A DNA stretch of 64,000 bases from RAM1 sp943372515 (GTDB lineage: Bacteria > Pseudomonadota > Gammaproteobacteria > Burkholderiales > Burkholderiaceae_C). Location: positions 1-64,000 of the forward strand of contig CALRYY010000001.1 of assembly GCA_943372515.1 (NCBI GenBank), written 5' to 3'. The notes beneath the pieces are model-generated. The model did no database searches, had not been told where the DNA came from, and saw nothing but the letters and a program-made list of their open reading frames with translations. Both the position numbers and the translations under genes were made by a program. This document shows, piece by piece, positions 1 to 8,014 of the stretch. Position 1 is the stretch's first letter. Each line of letters starts with the position of its first letter.

Positions 1-3000
1 CGCCAGCCCTCAGCCAGGACAGAGCTGCGCCAGGCGACTCGCCCGGCTTGTCAAGTCCTGCAGATTCGTCACACGCCACGATCTGTACCCGGTAAGCGTG
101 CTTGGTGGCGTTGAGGTTGGTGCCCTTCAACCGGCAGTGGCGCAATACAGTAGCGACCAGTTGGGTGTCGTTCCACTTCGACTGTTCCAGATTGCAGTGT
201 TCAAATGCTGTGCGGTCCAGCCGCGCGCCCGTCAGGTCGGCACTGTTCAGGCGCACATGGTGAAAATTTGCCTCGCGTAGATCGGCACCGTTCAGCAAAA
301 CGCCCTGCATGGGCAGCAGCGGTGCGTCTTTTTGTGCGGCCTTGACGCCGATCTGCCAGCCACGCAGTTGAGCGCCCGTCAGGCAGAAGCCCGCCAGCAA
401 GGGGCGGGGCGCCTGAACATGTCCGCTGCGCAGCGCATAGGCCAGAAGCAGTTCCGAAGCCTGCGCGCGGTAGTGCTTGCGCCATGTGTTGAGCGTTTGG
501 GCAATTTGTTGAGCCTGCCCCTGAAGTTGCAGACGGGCTTGCTCCGTTTGCAGGATCTCCGCCAGAAAGTGCAGCGTCTCTGCACTGACGATGGGCATCG
601 CCCAGTCTTCAGGGTGATCCATCAATACGGCATTGGCCAGGCAGCGCGCCACAAAATACTCCGCCAGAGAACTGTGCGCAAACCGGAAGCCTTCCGCCTG
701 CGACTCATCGCCGTCCTGCCGCACTACAAAGGTTGCAGTGCGCAGGTCTTCCTCCAGCTTGGTCTGGTTGTAGGCGGCGGGGCCATAGCGTTCGGCCAGG
801 TCCGGCTGGCTGGCTCGCCAGGCGTGGAACCATGTGTGCAACGCAGCGTAGTCCATGGTGCGCACGCCGCTGCGCCACAGGTGCGCGGCCAGCGCAGGCA
901 TCAGGCGCAGCTTGTGCTCTGGCTCCAGGTGGTGCTTGCCCAGGTCGCGCTGCAGCCATTTGTGGGCGACCAGGCCGTATAGCGCCGCACCGTTGACGGC
1001 TTCACCGCGCTGGCGCATGGCTTCCAGCTCAGGGATGTGTTCGCCCAGCAGCTTGAGCGTCATGGGGCGTTGGGCCAGCTCGCCCAGGTTGTGCGTGTGC
1101 GCGATCAGGTCCTGCACGCGTGCCATGTCTTCGCCAGGCAGCACAGCCGCCAGGTATTGCTGGATCTGGTCTGGCGTCAGCGGCAGCAGCTCCAGCGCCT
1201 GGTACCACTGGGCATCGACCTTGCCGCGGTGCTGACCGGTGAGCAGGTTGCGCTGGTCCGCCAAGGTCTTGAAAAAGTTGGTACGGCAGCTCAGCAACAG
1301 GCGCGGCTTGACCGGCGTCGTTCCGCGCGAGTCCGTGACCAGGCGAATCAGGGTGCTGACAAACTGCGGGTGCTGCGCCTCGGTCAGGTGGACCAGGCAT
1401 TCGTCCAGACCATCCAGTATCAGCAATGCGCCCTGTGCGATCAGCGTCTGGATGTCGCCGAACTGCGGCAAGGGCTGGCCGGGCGGGGCGGTCCAGCCGT
1501 GGGTGAGCAGGTCGTCCAGCAGTGCCTGGCCCGAGGGCAGCGGCACCACACCGTGGCGGTCCAGGTTCTTGAACAGGCTGAGTTCGCGCAGGTCAAAGTA
1601 CAGCGGTTCGCGCGCCCAGCCTGGCGGCGAATCGCCTTTGCGCAGTGAACGAAGTTCACGGTACAGGCGCTGGCAACTGATGGTCTTGCCCATGCCGTAT
1701 TCGCCCAGCAGCGCAAACACGGGCGGAGCCGTGTCGTCCTGCAGCCATGCCAGCAGCGCCTGCAGCGCGGTTTGGTTGGAGGTGGCCGGGCGGTCGTCGG
1801 CGGGTTCTGATTTGGGTGAGTCTTTCAGCCGCTGGGCCATGGTCTGTGTGCGCCCGTAGTTTTCAATCAGGAACGGCACGTCGATGACGTCTGGGGTGCG
1901 GGCTTCGGCAGCCCAGCCGCTTGCGCAGGTGGGCGGCGCCGTGTGATCCACAGTGTCTGGTTGCGGCCAATCTTTTGCCAGCCTCTGTGCCCGATGCGAC
2001 AGTTCGACCCACTCAGGCCGTGCAGCAGGGCGACGCATGAAGATGGCGCAATACGCCACGGTTGCGGCATTCAATGCGGCGAAGCGCTGAATGTCTGTTT
2101 TGTCCTGTTCGGTGCCAGCCCCTTTGCTTCCATCCCCCCAGTCGCTGACCCCCTTGATGAACAGCCAGTCCACCTTGCCTGCGGCGCAGGCAGTGGCCAG
2201 ACCCTGGCCCTCCATATCGCCGCCGATGGCGCTCGGGTAGTCAAGGTTGAGTTGCGCACGAAAGACCGGGTCGTCCACCAGTTTTTCACCGCTCAAGGTC
2301 AGACCTGGATGCACTGCGAAGTCTGGTTGATCCATCGTGCGTGCAGCCTGAACCCAGTGCTTGGGGGCAAGGTGGGGTTCGCCTCGTGCGGTGTGGCTGC
2401 CGTCCTTGTTCATGCGGGCTGATTCATAAAACTGGACGCGCTGCGACACCAGAACGTCCCCCAACCTTTGGTTGTGGCGCGTGCCAAAGGCAATGCCCAC
2501 TGCAATCACGACATGAGGCAACAGATGCCGGATTGCCAGATCGACCCTTTGCTGTGCTGCGTAGAGGGGCGCCGTGCCTGGCTCGCTGCGGCACATGACG
2601 ATGGGGCGCTGACCCTTGTGGTCGAGCAGGGAATACGGATAGCCGTCTCGCTCAAAATGCATCAAGGGTTCGCCCGTGCGGGTGAACATCTGGCGAACTG
2701 CCCAAGCCTCGTTGTCGTTAACCACAAGCAGCACGATGGGGCGTTCTTCTTCGGACGGCTTACCCAAGAGTGCTGGTGGCAGCACATGGTTGTCCAGCAG
2801 CAGGCCAACGCCTTCCAGGTCGTCAGTACGTGACCGGGCCGTAGTGGTGGCTTGCCCTGTGAAGCTGATGAGGGATGCCTTGCCTTTGGTCTTGCGTGTG
2901 ACCTGCAGGGTCAGCCGTTCGCCGGCTGACATGGCCCCCTGGGCGATGGCCTCATCCTGTGTTTCCTTGAGCCGCATGACGAGCTTGCGCAACGATGTTT

Positions 3001-3205
3001 CTGCATTGGCAACGGGCGTGTCTGCGCCAAAAAGCAAGGGCAGGGCGAGGCTGGTCTCAATAGTGTGCGTGGTGGCGGAAAGTGCCCGTGCTATTTGCTG
3101 CAGGCGGGTAAGGTCCACGCCGCCCAGCAATTCACGCTGGGCAAGTGTTTGTATGGCGGCGAGCGATGCGCTGGCGGGGAGTGGGGCGGCTTGGCGGTGC
3201 GGCAT
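1..3205 (-). CDS. Nucleoside phosphorylase-NACHT NTPase-pentapeptide repeat protein (partial, C-terminus beyond window)
   Basis: Reading the minus strand from the ATG at 3205 gives an uninterrupted frame of about 1068 codons that runs off the left edge. After a helical N-terminus (1-110) comes a phosphorylase (PNP/MTA-nucleosidase) fold at about 120-385: VGIAFG near 235, SGEKLVDD near 305, GDMEG near 330 and KGVSDWGD near 350. These last two carry the Glu and Asp that hold ribose and purine in MTAN-type enzymes. A NACHT module follows, with Walker A GEYGMGKT at about 501 and Walker B LLILDGLDE near 592. The NACHT-family motif FRFAHSSLAEYFVA lies near 837. Pentapeptide repeats (A-D/N-L-x-x) fill about 968-1045. 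GGAG sits 8 nt before the ATG. By analogy with bacterial NLR-like proteins, I infer an anti-phage sensor: the C-terminus senses, NACHT oligomerises, and the phosphorylase domain attacks a nucleotide or nucleoside. The missing end prevents any statement on full length. Confidence 0.9.
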   Translation of the reverse strand, partial: MPHRQAAPLPASASLAAIQTLAQRELLGGVDLTRLQQIARALSATTHTIETSLALPLLFGADTPVANAETSLRKLVMRLKETQDEAIAQGAMSAGERLTLQVTRKTKGKASLISFTGQATTTARSRTDDLEGVGLLLDNHVLPPALLGKPSEEERPIVLLVVNDNEAWAVRQMFTRTGEPLMHFERDGYPYSLLDHKGQRPIVMCRSEPGTAPLYAAQQRVDLAIRHLLPHVVIAVGIAFGTRHNQRLGDVLVSQRVQFYESARMNKDGSHTARGEPHLAPKHWVQAARTMDQPDFAVHPGLTLSGEKLVDDPVFRAQLNLDYPSAIGGDMEGQGLATACAAGKVDWLFIKGVSDWGDGSKGAGTEQDKTDIQRFAALNAATVAYCAIFMRRPAARPEWVELSHRAQRLAKDWPQPDTVDHTAPPTCASGWAAEARTPDVIDVPFLIENYGRTQTMAQRLKDSPKSEPADDRPATSNQTALQALLAWLQDDTAPPVFALLGEYGMGKTISCQRLYRELRSLRKGDSPPGWAREPLYFDLRELSLFKNLDRHGVVPLPSGQALLDDLLTHGWTAPPGQPLPQFGDIQTLIAQGALLILDGLDECLVHLTEAQHPQFVSTLIRLVTDSRGTTPVKPRLLLSCRTNFFKTLADQRNLLTGQHRGKVDAQWYQALELLPLTPDQIQQYLAAVLPGEDMARVQDLIAHTHNLGELAQRPMTLKLLGEHIPELEAMRQRGEAVNGAALYGLVAHKWLQRDLGKHHLEPEHKLRLMPALAAHLWRSGVRTMDYAALHTWFHAWRASQPDLAERYGPAAYNQTKLEEDLRTATFVVRQDGDESQAEGFRFAHSSLAEYFVARCLANAVLMDHPEDWAMPIVSAETLHFLAEILQTEQARLQLQGQAQQIAQTLNTWRKHYRAQASELLLAYALRSGHVQAPRPLLAGFCLTGAQLRGWQIGVKAAQKDAPLLPMQGVLLNGADLREANFHHVRLNSADLTGARLDRTAFEHCNLEQSKWNDTQLVATVLRHCRLKGTNLNATKHAYRVQIVACDESAGLDKPGESPGAALSWLRAG

Positions 3206-3228
3206 GGGTGGCTCCAGAGTGCTGCCGC

Positions 3229-3257
3229 ATTGTAGTTGCTTGGATCAAAAAGAACAA
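3229..3257 (-). promoter_or_regulatory. Sigma-70 type promoter of the NACHT gene
   Basis: On the minus strand, TTGTTC (3257-3252) is followed after exactly 17 nt by TACAAT (3234-3229). The predicted transcript start is near 3222, giving a leader of about 17 nt. The region is much more AT-rich than its surroundings. Position and spacing are good; strength is inferred. Confidence 0.55.
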
Positions 3258-3280
3258 TAAAAGAACAAATATCAAAAAGA
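3244..3280. repeat. Direct repeats in the divergent NACHT / toxin-antitoxin intergenic region
   Basis: ATCAAAAAGA occurs at 3244-3253 and again at 3271-3280, a 27-bp period. AGAACAA occurs at 3251-3257 and 3262-3268. The repeats overlap the -35 of the NACHT promoter and lie just before the PIN-RHH operon, so they are candidate operators for the RHH antitoxin. That role is inference. Confidence 0.4.
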
Positions 3281-3315
3281 GAGATTGATCCATTTATGGT
3301 TATACTGGCGCAACC

Positions 3316-3738
3316 ATGAATATCGTTCTAGACACCTCAGTGCTGGTTTCTGCCGCCCGTTCCCGGCGCGGCGCCAGCTTTGCCTTGGTGTCGCAATTGC
3401 CCAGTCCGTCCTTCCAAATCGCGCTGACTGTGGCGATGTACACCGAATACCAGGCGGTCCTAAGTCGGCCAGAGCATTTGCCGCCGGGCCTGACGGGCGA
3501 CGATGCGCTGGGCTTTTGCCGCTACCTTGCGTCCATTGCCCATCTGCAAGACGTGCATTACCTCTGGCGCCCGTTCCTGCGCGACCCGGACGACGACATG
3601 GTGGTGGAATGCGCGGTAGCCTCCGGCAGCCGCTATGTTGTGACGCACAACATGCACGACTTTCGCCGCATCACAGAGCTGGGCATTCAGCCCATCACAC
3701 CCGCAGACTTTTTGCAGACCTTAAGGAGCCCGTCATGA
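3316..3738 (+). CDS. PIN-domain toxin (VapC-like / COG1569 type ribonuclease)
   Basis: The 140-residue protein is almost entirely a PIN domain. Acidic metal-binding residues are in the expected places: Asp6 in the N-terminal IVLDTS strand, Glu44, the DPDDD cluster at 90-94 and Asp115 in HNMHDF. PIN toxins are Mg-dependent endoribonucleases that cleave tRNA, rRNA or mRNA. The stop codon overlaps the ATG of the next gene, so toxin precedes antitoxin, opposite to the usual vapBC order but common in this PIN subfamily. A TATACT hexamer at 3301-3306 could be the -10 element, which would leave an almost leaderless transcript. The target RNA cannot be told from sequence. Confidence 0.85.
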   Translation: MNIVLDTSVLVSAARSRRGASFALVSQLPSPSFQIALTVAMYTEYQAVLSRPEHLPPGLTGDDALGFCRYLASIAHLQDVHYLWRPFLRDPDDDMVVECAVASGSRYVVTHNMHDFRRITELGIQPITPADFLQTLRSPS

Positions 3739-3968
3739 GCGCATTGACTGTCCGGTTGCCCGATTCGGTGCACCAGAAAATCCGTGAGCTGGCGCTGCGC
3801 GACCACATCTCGGTCAACCAGTTCATTGCCAGCGCCACCGCCGAAAAGATGGCGTCCATGATGACGCTGGACTATCTGCAAAGCGAGGCAGCCCAAGGGC
3901 GGCGAACCGATTTCGACCGCTTCCTGAAAGCTGTGCCCGACGTGCCGGATTCGTTTGAACAGAAATAG
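3735..3968 (+). CDS. Ribbon-helix-helix antitoxin partner of the PIN toxin
   Basis: The 77-residue protein begins with the strand LTVRLPDSVHQKIRELA followed by two helices (HISVNQFIASATAEKM), the pattern of a ribbon-helix-helix DNA-binding dimer of the CopG/HicB-C-terminal kind. The remaining 35 residues, with acidic and aromatic positions (FDRFLKAVPDVPDSFE), are probably the toxin-wrapping tail. Its ATG overlaps the toxin stop as ATGA and is preceded by AAGGAG. It is expected to neutralise the toxin and repress the shared promoter, probably through the direct repeats upstream. Confidence 0.8.
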   Translation: MSALTVRLPDSVHQKIRELALRDHISVNQFIASATAEKMASMMTLDYLQSEAAQGRRTDFDRFLKAVPDVPDSFEQK

Positions 3969-3977
3969 GAACTGACG

Positions 3978-4979
3978 ATGCAACAACGAAGCGTAGGCGA
4001 ATTCAAGCTCAACCCCATCGGCCTGGGCTGCATGAACCTGGACCATGCCTATGGCCCCGCCGCCAGCGCAGAGCAGGGCGAGCGTGTGCTGCTGGGCGCG
4101 CTGGACGCGGGCTACGACTTTTTTGACACCGCCACGCTGTATGGCGGCGGCCGCAATGAAGAGCGCGTGGGCGCGGTGCTGGCCAAACACCGCAGCCGCT
4201 TCACGCTGGCCAGCAAGTGCGGCATGGCCATCATCCCGGTGGACGGCAAGATGACGCGCGTGATCGACGGGCGGCCCGACACCCTGCGGCGCGAATGCGA
4301 AAACAGCCTGCGCCGGCTGAAGACCGATGTGATCGACCTGTATTACCTGCACCGCTGGGACAAGAAGGTGCCGATTGAAGACAGCGTGGGCGCCTTGAGC
4401 GACCTGGTACGCAAGGGCCTGATCCGCAGCGTGGGCCTGAGCGAGGTGTCGGCCACCACACTGCGCCGCGCCCACGCGGTGCACCCGATTGCCGCGCTGC
4501 AGACCGAGTATTCGTTGTGGTCGCGCAATGCCGAAATTGCCGTGCTGGACGCCTGCCGCGAGCTGGGTACGGCGTTTGTGGCCTTCAGCCCTGTGGCGCG
4601 GGGCTACCTGTGCGGCACCGTCACCGACGTGAACGCGCTGCCCGCAGGCGACATCCGCCGCGGCATGCCGCGCTTCAAGCCCGAGCATTACCCGGCCAAC
4701 CTGGCGCTGCTCACGGCCTACACGGCGCTGGCCAACGAGCTGGGCTGCACACCCGCGCAGCTGGCACTGGCCTGGCTGCTGCACAAGGCGCCGCATGTCA
4801 TTGCCATCCCCGGCACGACGAACGAGCAGCACATGCGCGACAACATCGCAACGGCCGCCATCACGCTCAGCCCGCAGGTGTTGGCGCAGGTGGATGCGCT
4901 GATCAACCAGCAGACCGTGTCGGGCCCGCGCTATGACGCACAGGCCACGAGCGAGGTGGATACCGAGAACTTCGCCTGA
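3978..4979 (+). CDS. Aldo/keto reductase
   Basis: This 333-residue protein is a complete TIM-barrel aldo/keto reductase using NAD(P)H to reduce aldehydes or ketones. The catalytic tetrad is visible: Asp50 and Tyr55 in FDTATLYGG, Lys80 in LASKCG and His125 in YYLHRWD. The NADPH-binding end IAIPGTTNEQHMRDN is also present. It starts 9 bp after the antitoxin stop with an AGGA ribosome site, so it may be read from the toxin-antitoxin promoter, although nothing links the functions. The closest family type is the broad AKR group of YajO/YhdN-like reductases. The substrate is unknown. Confidence 0.85.
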   Translation: MQQRSVGEFKLNPIGLGCMNLDHAYGPAASAEQGERVLLGALDAGYDFFDTATLYGGGRNEERVGAVLAKHRSRFTLASKCGMAIIPVDGKMTRVIDGRPDTLRRECENSLRRLKTDVIDLYYLHRWDKKVPIEDSVGALSDLVRKGLIRSVGLSEVSATTLRRAHAVHPIAALQTEYSLWSRNAEIAVLDACRELGTAFVAFSPVARGYLCGTVTDVNALPAGDIRRGMPRFKPEHYPANLALLTAYTALANELGCTPAQLALAWLLHKAPHVIAIPGTTNEQHMRDNIATAAITLSPQVLAQVDALINQQTVSGPRYDAQATSEVDTENFA

Positions 4980-4986
4980 ACCTGCG

Positions 4987-6735
4987 TCAGTAGTTCAGGT
5001 GCAGGATGGTCTTGCGGCCCTCGGGCGGCAGGCGTGCCAGCTCACCGGCCAGCCAGCGCAGGCAGTTGTCGGCGTCAAAGCTGGCGGGCTGGGCTGAATC
5101 GGGCGCCAGCACGGTGGCAATGTGCAGCTTGAGCACCACGCCCGCGGGCAACTGGGGCGAAGGGTTCAGGCCGTGCGCCACGGCCTGCGTGGCCAGGGCC
5201 ACCACCTGCGCGGGCAGCACCGGGCCTTCCATCAGCACGGCAAAGTGGTGGGTGTCGGTGCGCGACACGGTGTCTACATCGCGCGTCACGCCGCGAATGC
5301 GCGCGCCTGCCAGCACCAGGGCGCGATCGGCCGCGTCGCGCCCGTGCTGCGAAACAATGTCGGGGTAGTTGGCCACGTCCACCGCCAGTACGGCGCAGCG
5401 CTGGCGGTTGCGCCGCGCGCGGCGCAAGGCGTCGCGCAGGCGAAAGTGCAGCACATGCTGCGCGGGCAGGCCGGTCAGCGGGTCGCTGGTGTCCATGGCG
5501 TGGGCGCGCACGTTGGCGTCGCTGTTCTCGCGGGCGCGGCGGCTCAGCAGCCACAGCTGCAGGGGGATCTCCAGCGCGGCGCCGATGGCCAGTGAATACT
5601 GCGTCAGAAAGCTGGCGTTCAGCAGGCCCAGGTTGCGCAAGGCGGGGAAGGGCGCCGTCAGCACCACCGGCAAAAAGCACAGCCCCAGGCCCAGCGCCCA
5701 GCGTTCGCCCTGGCGGTGGCTCCAGGCGCTGATGGCCAGCACCAGCACCATGGTGCCCACCTGGTACAGGCTGATCACCAGAAAAGCCGTCGCGCCCGGC
5801 CAGGCCACATAGCCCACGCCACCCACCACGCCAAACGCCGCCCAGCCCTGCATGAAGCGGTCCAGCGGCGCCGACAGGCGCGGTACCGCGCACACCTCGC
5901 GCACCAGCAGCGTGGCCGTGGTGCACGACAGCATGGTGAAGATGTAGGGTGCGGCGTTGTTCCACCAGGGCGCCTGCGGCCACAAAAACAGGCCGCCCAC
6001 GCCCATGAAGCACACCTGGATCATCATCATGGATGCGGCGTAGGCGCAGTAGGCCGCAAACGCGCGGTCGGCATACTGGCGCGCAGCCAGGGCGCTCAGG
6101 TAGATCACCAGCAGCGCCAGCCCGAAATACGCGCCCAGCAGCAGGTAGCTGGTGTTGCGCCAGTCGGTGAACGCGTCTTCATTGAGCAGCAGCAGCTGCG
6201 CGCCCACGGGGATGGGCTTGTTTGCAATGCGCAGCCAGTATTCGCGCGCGCCGTCGCCTTGCTGCAGGGCAAACGCGGGCAGGCGGTCGCGCAGCGGCCA
6301 TTGCGCCACGCTCACATGGTCGCCCGCATGCTGGCCCACCCACTGGCCGGTGCTGTCCTGGTGGTACAGGCTGGCCCGGTCCACCCCATGAAAGCTGACC
6401 TGCAGGTACCAGCGCTGCCCGCTCGGCAGCGGGCCGACCACCAGCCGCTGCCACAGCGCGCCATCGCCCAGGCGGTGGGTCTGCGTGGCCACGGAGCGGT
6501 GGAGCGCAAGGGTGGGGGCGCGGGCGGCAACATCGGCTGCGGTGAGGGTGCCGGTGGTGTCCACCCACCAGTCGGTCTGTTCGGTGACGTCAATGCGGGC
6601 ATCAGCCGCTGTCACCGCCACCGTTGCGGCCCGGGCTGCGCCCACTGTGCACGCAAGCCACAGCAACCACAGCGCCATCGTTGTCCAACCGCTTCTTCGC
6701 AAAGCAAGCCCCGCCTCGTTCTGGTTGGCAGACAT
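4987..6735 (-). CDS. 7TMR-DISM membrane protein with degenerate GGDEF domain
   Basis: The N-terminus has a signal peptide ending near AARAATV. It is followed by a periplasmic 7TMR-DISM extracellular domain (about 30-180), seven transmembrane helices (about 190-385) and a cytoplasmic GGDEF-type domain beginning DPLTGLP. The signature position reads RTDTHHF instead of R-x-GGDEF, so diguanylate cyclase activity is unlikely and a binding or scaffold role is more plausible. A start at ATG 6735 was preferred to an in-frame TTG at 6762 because it puts the hydrophobic segment in a normal place. The gene is convergent with the aldo/keto reductase and divergent from the Spy-like operon. Confidence 0.8.
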   Translation of the reverse strand: MSANQNEAGLALRRSGWTTMALWLLWLACTVGAARAATVAVTAADARIDVTEQTDWWVDTTGTLTAADVAARAPTLALHRSVATQTHRLGDGALWQRLVVGPLPSGQRWYLQVSFHGVDRASLYHQDSTGQWVGQHAGDHVSVAQWPLRDRLPAFALQQGDGAREYWLRIANKPIPVGAQLLLLNEDAFTDWRNTSYLLLGAYFGLALLVIYLSALAARQYADRAFAAYCAYAASMMMIQVCFMGVGGLFLWPQAPWWNNAAPYIFTMLSCTTATLLVREVCAVPRLSAPLDRFMQGWAAFGVVGGVGYVAWPGATAFLVISLYQVGTMVLVLAISAWSHRQGERWALGLGLCFLPVVLTAPFPALRNLGLLNASFLTQYSLAIGAALEIPLQLWLLSRRARENSDANVRAHAMDTSDPLTGLPAQHVLHFRLRDALRRARRNRQRCAVLAVDVANYPDIVSQHGRDAADRALVLAGARIRGVTRDVDTVSRTDTHHFAVLMEGPVLPAQVVALATQAVAHGLNPSPQLPAGVVLKLHIATVLAPDSAQPASFDADNCLRWLAGELARLPPEGRKTILHLNY

Positions 6736-6745
6736 CTTAAGCGCT

Positions 6746-6770
6746 GAAAAATAACGAAACAAACCGAAAC
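6746..6770. promoter_or_regulatory. Candidate response-regulator direct-repeat operator
   Basis: GAAAA, GAAAC and GAAAC begin at 6746, 6756 and 6766, one helical turn apart. The last two are parts of identical CGAAAC hexamers. OmpR/CpxR-class regulators bind such 5-N5-5 direct repeats. The site sits upstream of the Spy-like/response regulator/kinase genes and at the divergent start of the DISM gene. Regulation is inferred. Confidence 0.4.
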
Positions 6771-6844
6771 CCGACCGCGATGACCGCGAGCAGGGCCGCC
6801 GGCACCATTGCAGGCATCAACAACCCCTTTGAAAGGACCCTGTC

Positions 6845-7312
6845 ATGCGACCCTGGATCAAACGCACCCTGTACGGCCTGTTCGGCGCCACCATCGTTCT
6901 GGGCGGTCTCACCGCCTGCGGCCACCGTGGCGAACACCACGGCATGAATGCCAGCGCCGAAGACCAGGCGAAATTCCGCACCAAAATGGTTGAGCGGGTG
7001 AGCGACAAACTGGAGCTGAACGCCGACCAGAAAGCCAAGCTGGGCGTGCTGGCCGACAAGCTGCAGGAGCAGCGCACAGCCCTTAAGGGCAAGACGGTCA
7101 GCCCGCGCGCCGAGGTGGAAGCCCTGGTAGCGGGCGACAAGTTTGACCGCACCCGTGCCCAGGCCCTGGTGACGGAAAAGACCGCCGCCATCACGGGCAA
7201 GAGCCCCGAGGTGATTGCCGCCGCCGGTGACTTCTACGACAGCCTGACGCCCGCACAACAAATCAAAGTGCGCGAGTTCATGCAAAAGCGCGGAATGTGG
7301 AAGAGGTCGTAA
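6845..7312 (+). CDS. Spy/CpxP-family periplasmic protein (lipoprotein-like)
   Basis: The 155-residue protein opens with a charged and hydrophobic leader ending in the lipobox-like LTAC. The mature part is helical and carries the family's LTxxQ motif late (SLTPAQQIKVREFMQKR). Spy and CpxP are envelope-stress chaperones, and CpxP also damps the CpxA kinase. The gene lies 15 bp before a response regulator and kinase gene in the same direction, so a role as periplasmic accessory of that two-component system is likely. The ATG has an AAAGGA ribosome site. Confidence 0.75.
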   Translation: MRPWIKRTLYGLFGATIVLGGLTACGHRGEHHGMNASAEDQAKFRTKMVERVSDKLELNADQKAKLGVLADKLQEQRTALKGKTVSPRAEVEALVAGDKFDRTRAQALVTEKTAAITGKSPEVIAAAGDFYDSLTPAQQIKVREFMQKRGMWKRS

Positions 7313-7327
7313 GCCACAATCAGCCGC

Positions 7328-8014
7328 ATGCAACGCATCTTGCTGATTGACGACGACACCCAGCTGGGTGAGCCGCTGGCCACGTACTTTGCGCGCTTTG
7401 AAATGCAGCTGGTACAGGCCGTGCGGCCCAGTGCCGGGCTGGCGCTGCTGCGCCAGGAGGCGCGCCGCGGCGGCTTTGACGCCGCCATCCTGGACGTGAT
7501 GCTGCCCGAAATGGACGGCTTTGACCTGTGCCGCACCATCCGCCGCGAAAGCGACATCCCCATCGTCATGCTGACCGCGCGCGGCGACGTGATGGACCGC
7601 GTGGTGGGGCTGGAGCTGGGTGCGGACGACTACCTGCCCAAGCCGTTTGAGCCACGCGAGCTGGTCGCGCGCATCCAGACCGTGCTGCGCCGCAAAAAGC
7701 CCGCAGCCACCGGCGACAAGCTGCAGTTTGACGGCCTGCTGGTCGACCCCGCCACGCGCACGGCCTTCAGGCAGGGCGAGCCGCTGGACCTGACCAGCAC
7801 CGAATTTGACCTGCTGCTGTTGCTGGCCCGCGAGCCGGGCAAGGTGTTTACCCGCGACGACATCCTGAACCACCTGCGCGGCCATGAGGCCGAGCTGTTC
7901 ACCCGCGCGGTGGACATCGTGGTGAGCCGCCTGCGCAAGAAGCTGGAGCCGCTGGAGGCCATCAAGACATTGCGCAACGCGGGTTACGCGCTCGCGCTCA
8001 GGCCGCCGCCATGA
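7328..8014 (+). CDS. OmpR/CpxR-family response regulator
   Basis: The 228-residue protein has a receiver domain with acidic pocket IDDD at 8-10, phospho-acceptor Asp56 in LDVMLPEMDG, Thr in MLTARG and Lys in PKPFEPRE. It is joined to a winged-helix DNA-binding domain (LTSTEFDLLLLLAREPGKVFTR, then VDIVVSRLRKKL). Its last codon overlaps the kinase ATG as ATGA, so the two are translationally coupled. The arrangement Spy-like protein, regulator, kinase resembles CpxP-CpxR-CpxA. Whether it answers envelope stress here is inference. Confidence 0.9.
   Translation: MQRILLIDDDTQLGEPLATYFARFEMQLVQAVRPSAGLALLRQEARRGGFDAAILDVMLPEMDGFDLCRTIRRESDIPIVMLTARGDVMDRVVGLELGADDYLPKPFEPRELVARIQTVLRRKKPAATGDKLQFDGLLVDPATRTAFRQGEPLDLTSTEFDLLLLLAREPGKVFTRDDILNHLRGHEAELFTRAVDIVVSRLRKKLEPLEAIKTLRNAGYALALRPPP

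Noticed and set aside
332..1648. Plus-strand frames opposite the NACHT gene
   Set aside because: They are Gln/Arg-rich low-complexity translations without domain signals. The minus-strand frame is uninterrupted over the same region and has strong motifs.
6736..6762. TTG start at 6762 for the DISM-GGDEF gene
   Set aside because: It adds nine residues (MFRYFSALK) before a normal signal peptide. The ATG at 6735 gives the expected leader.
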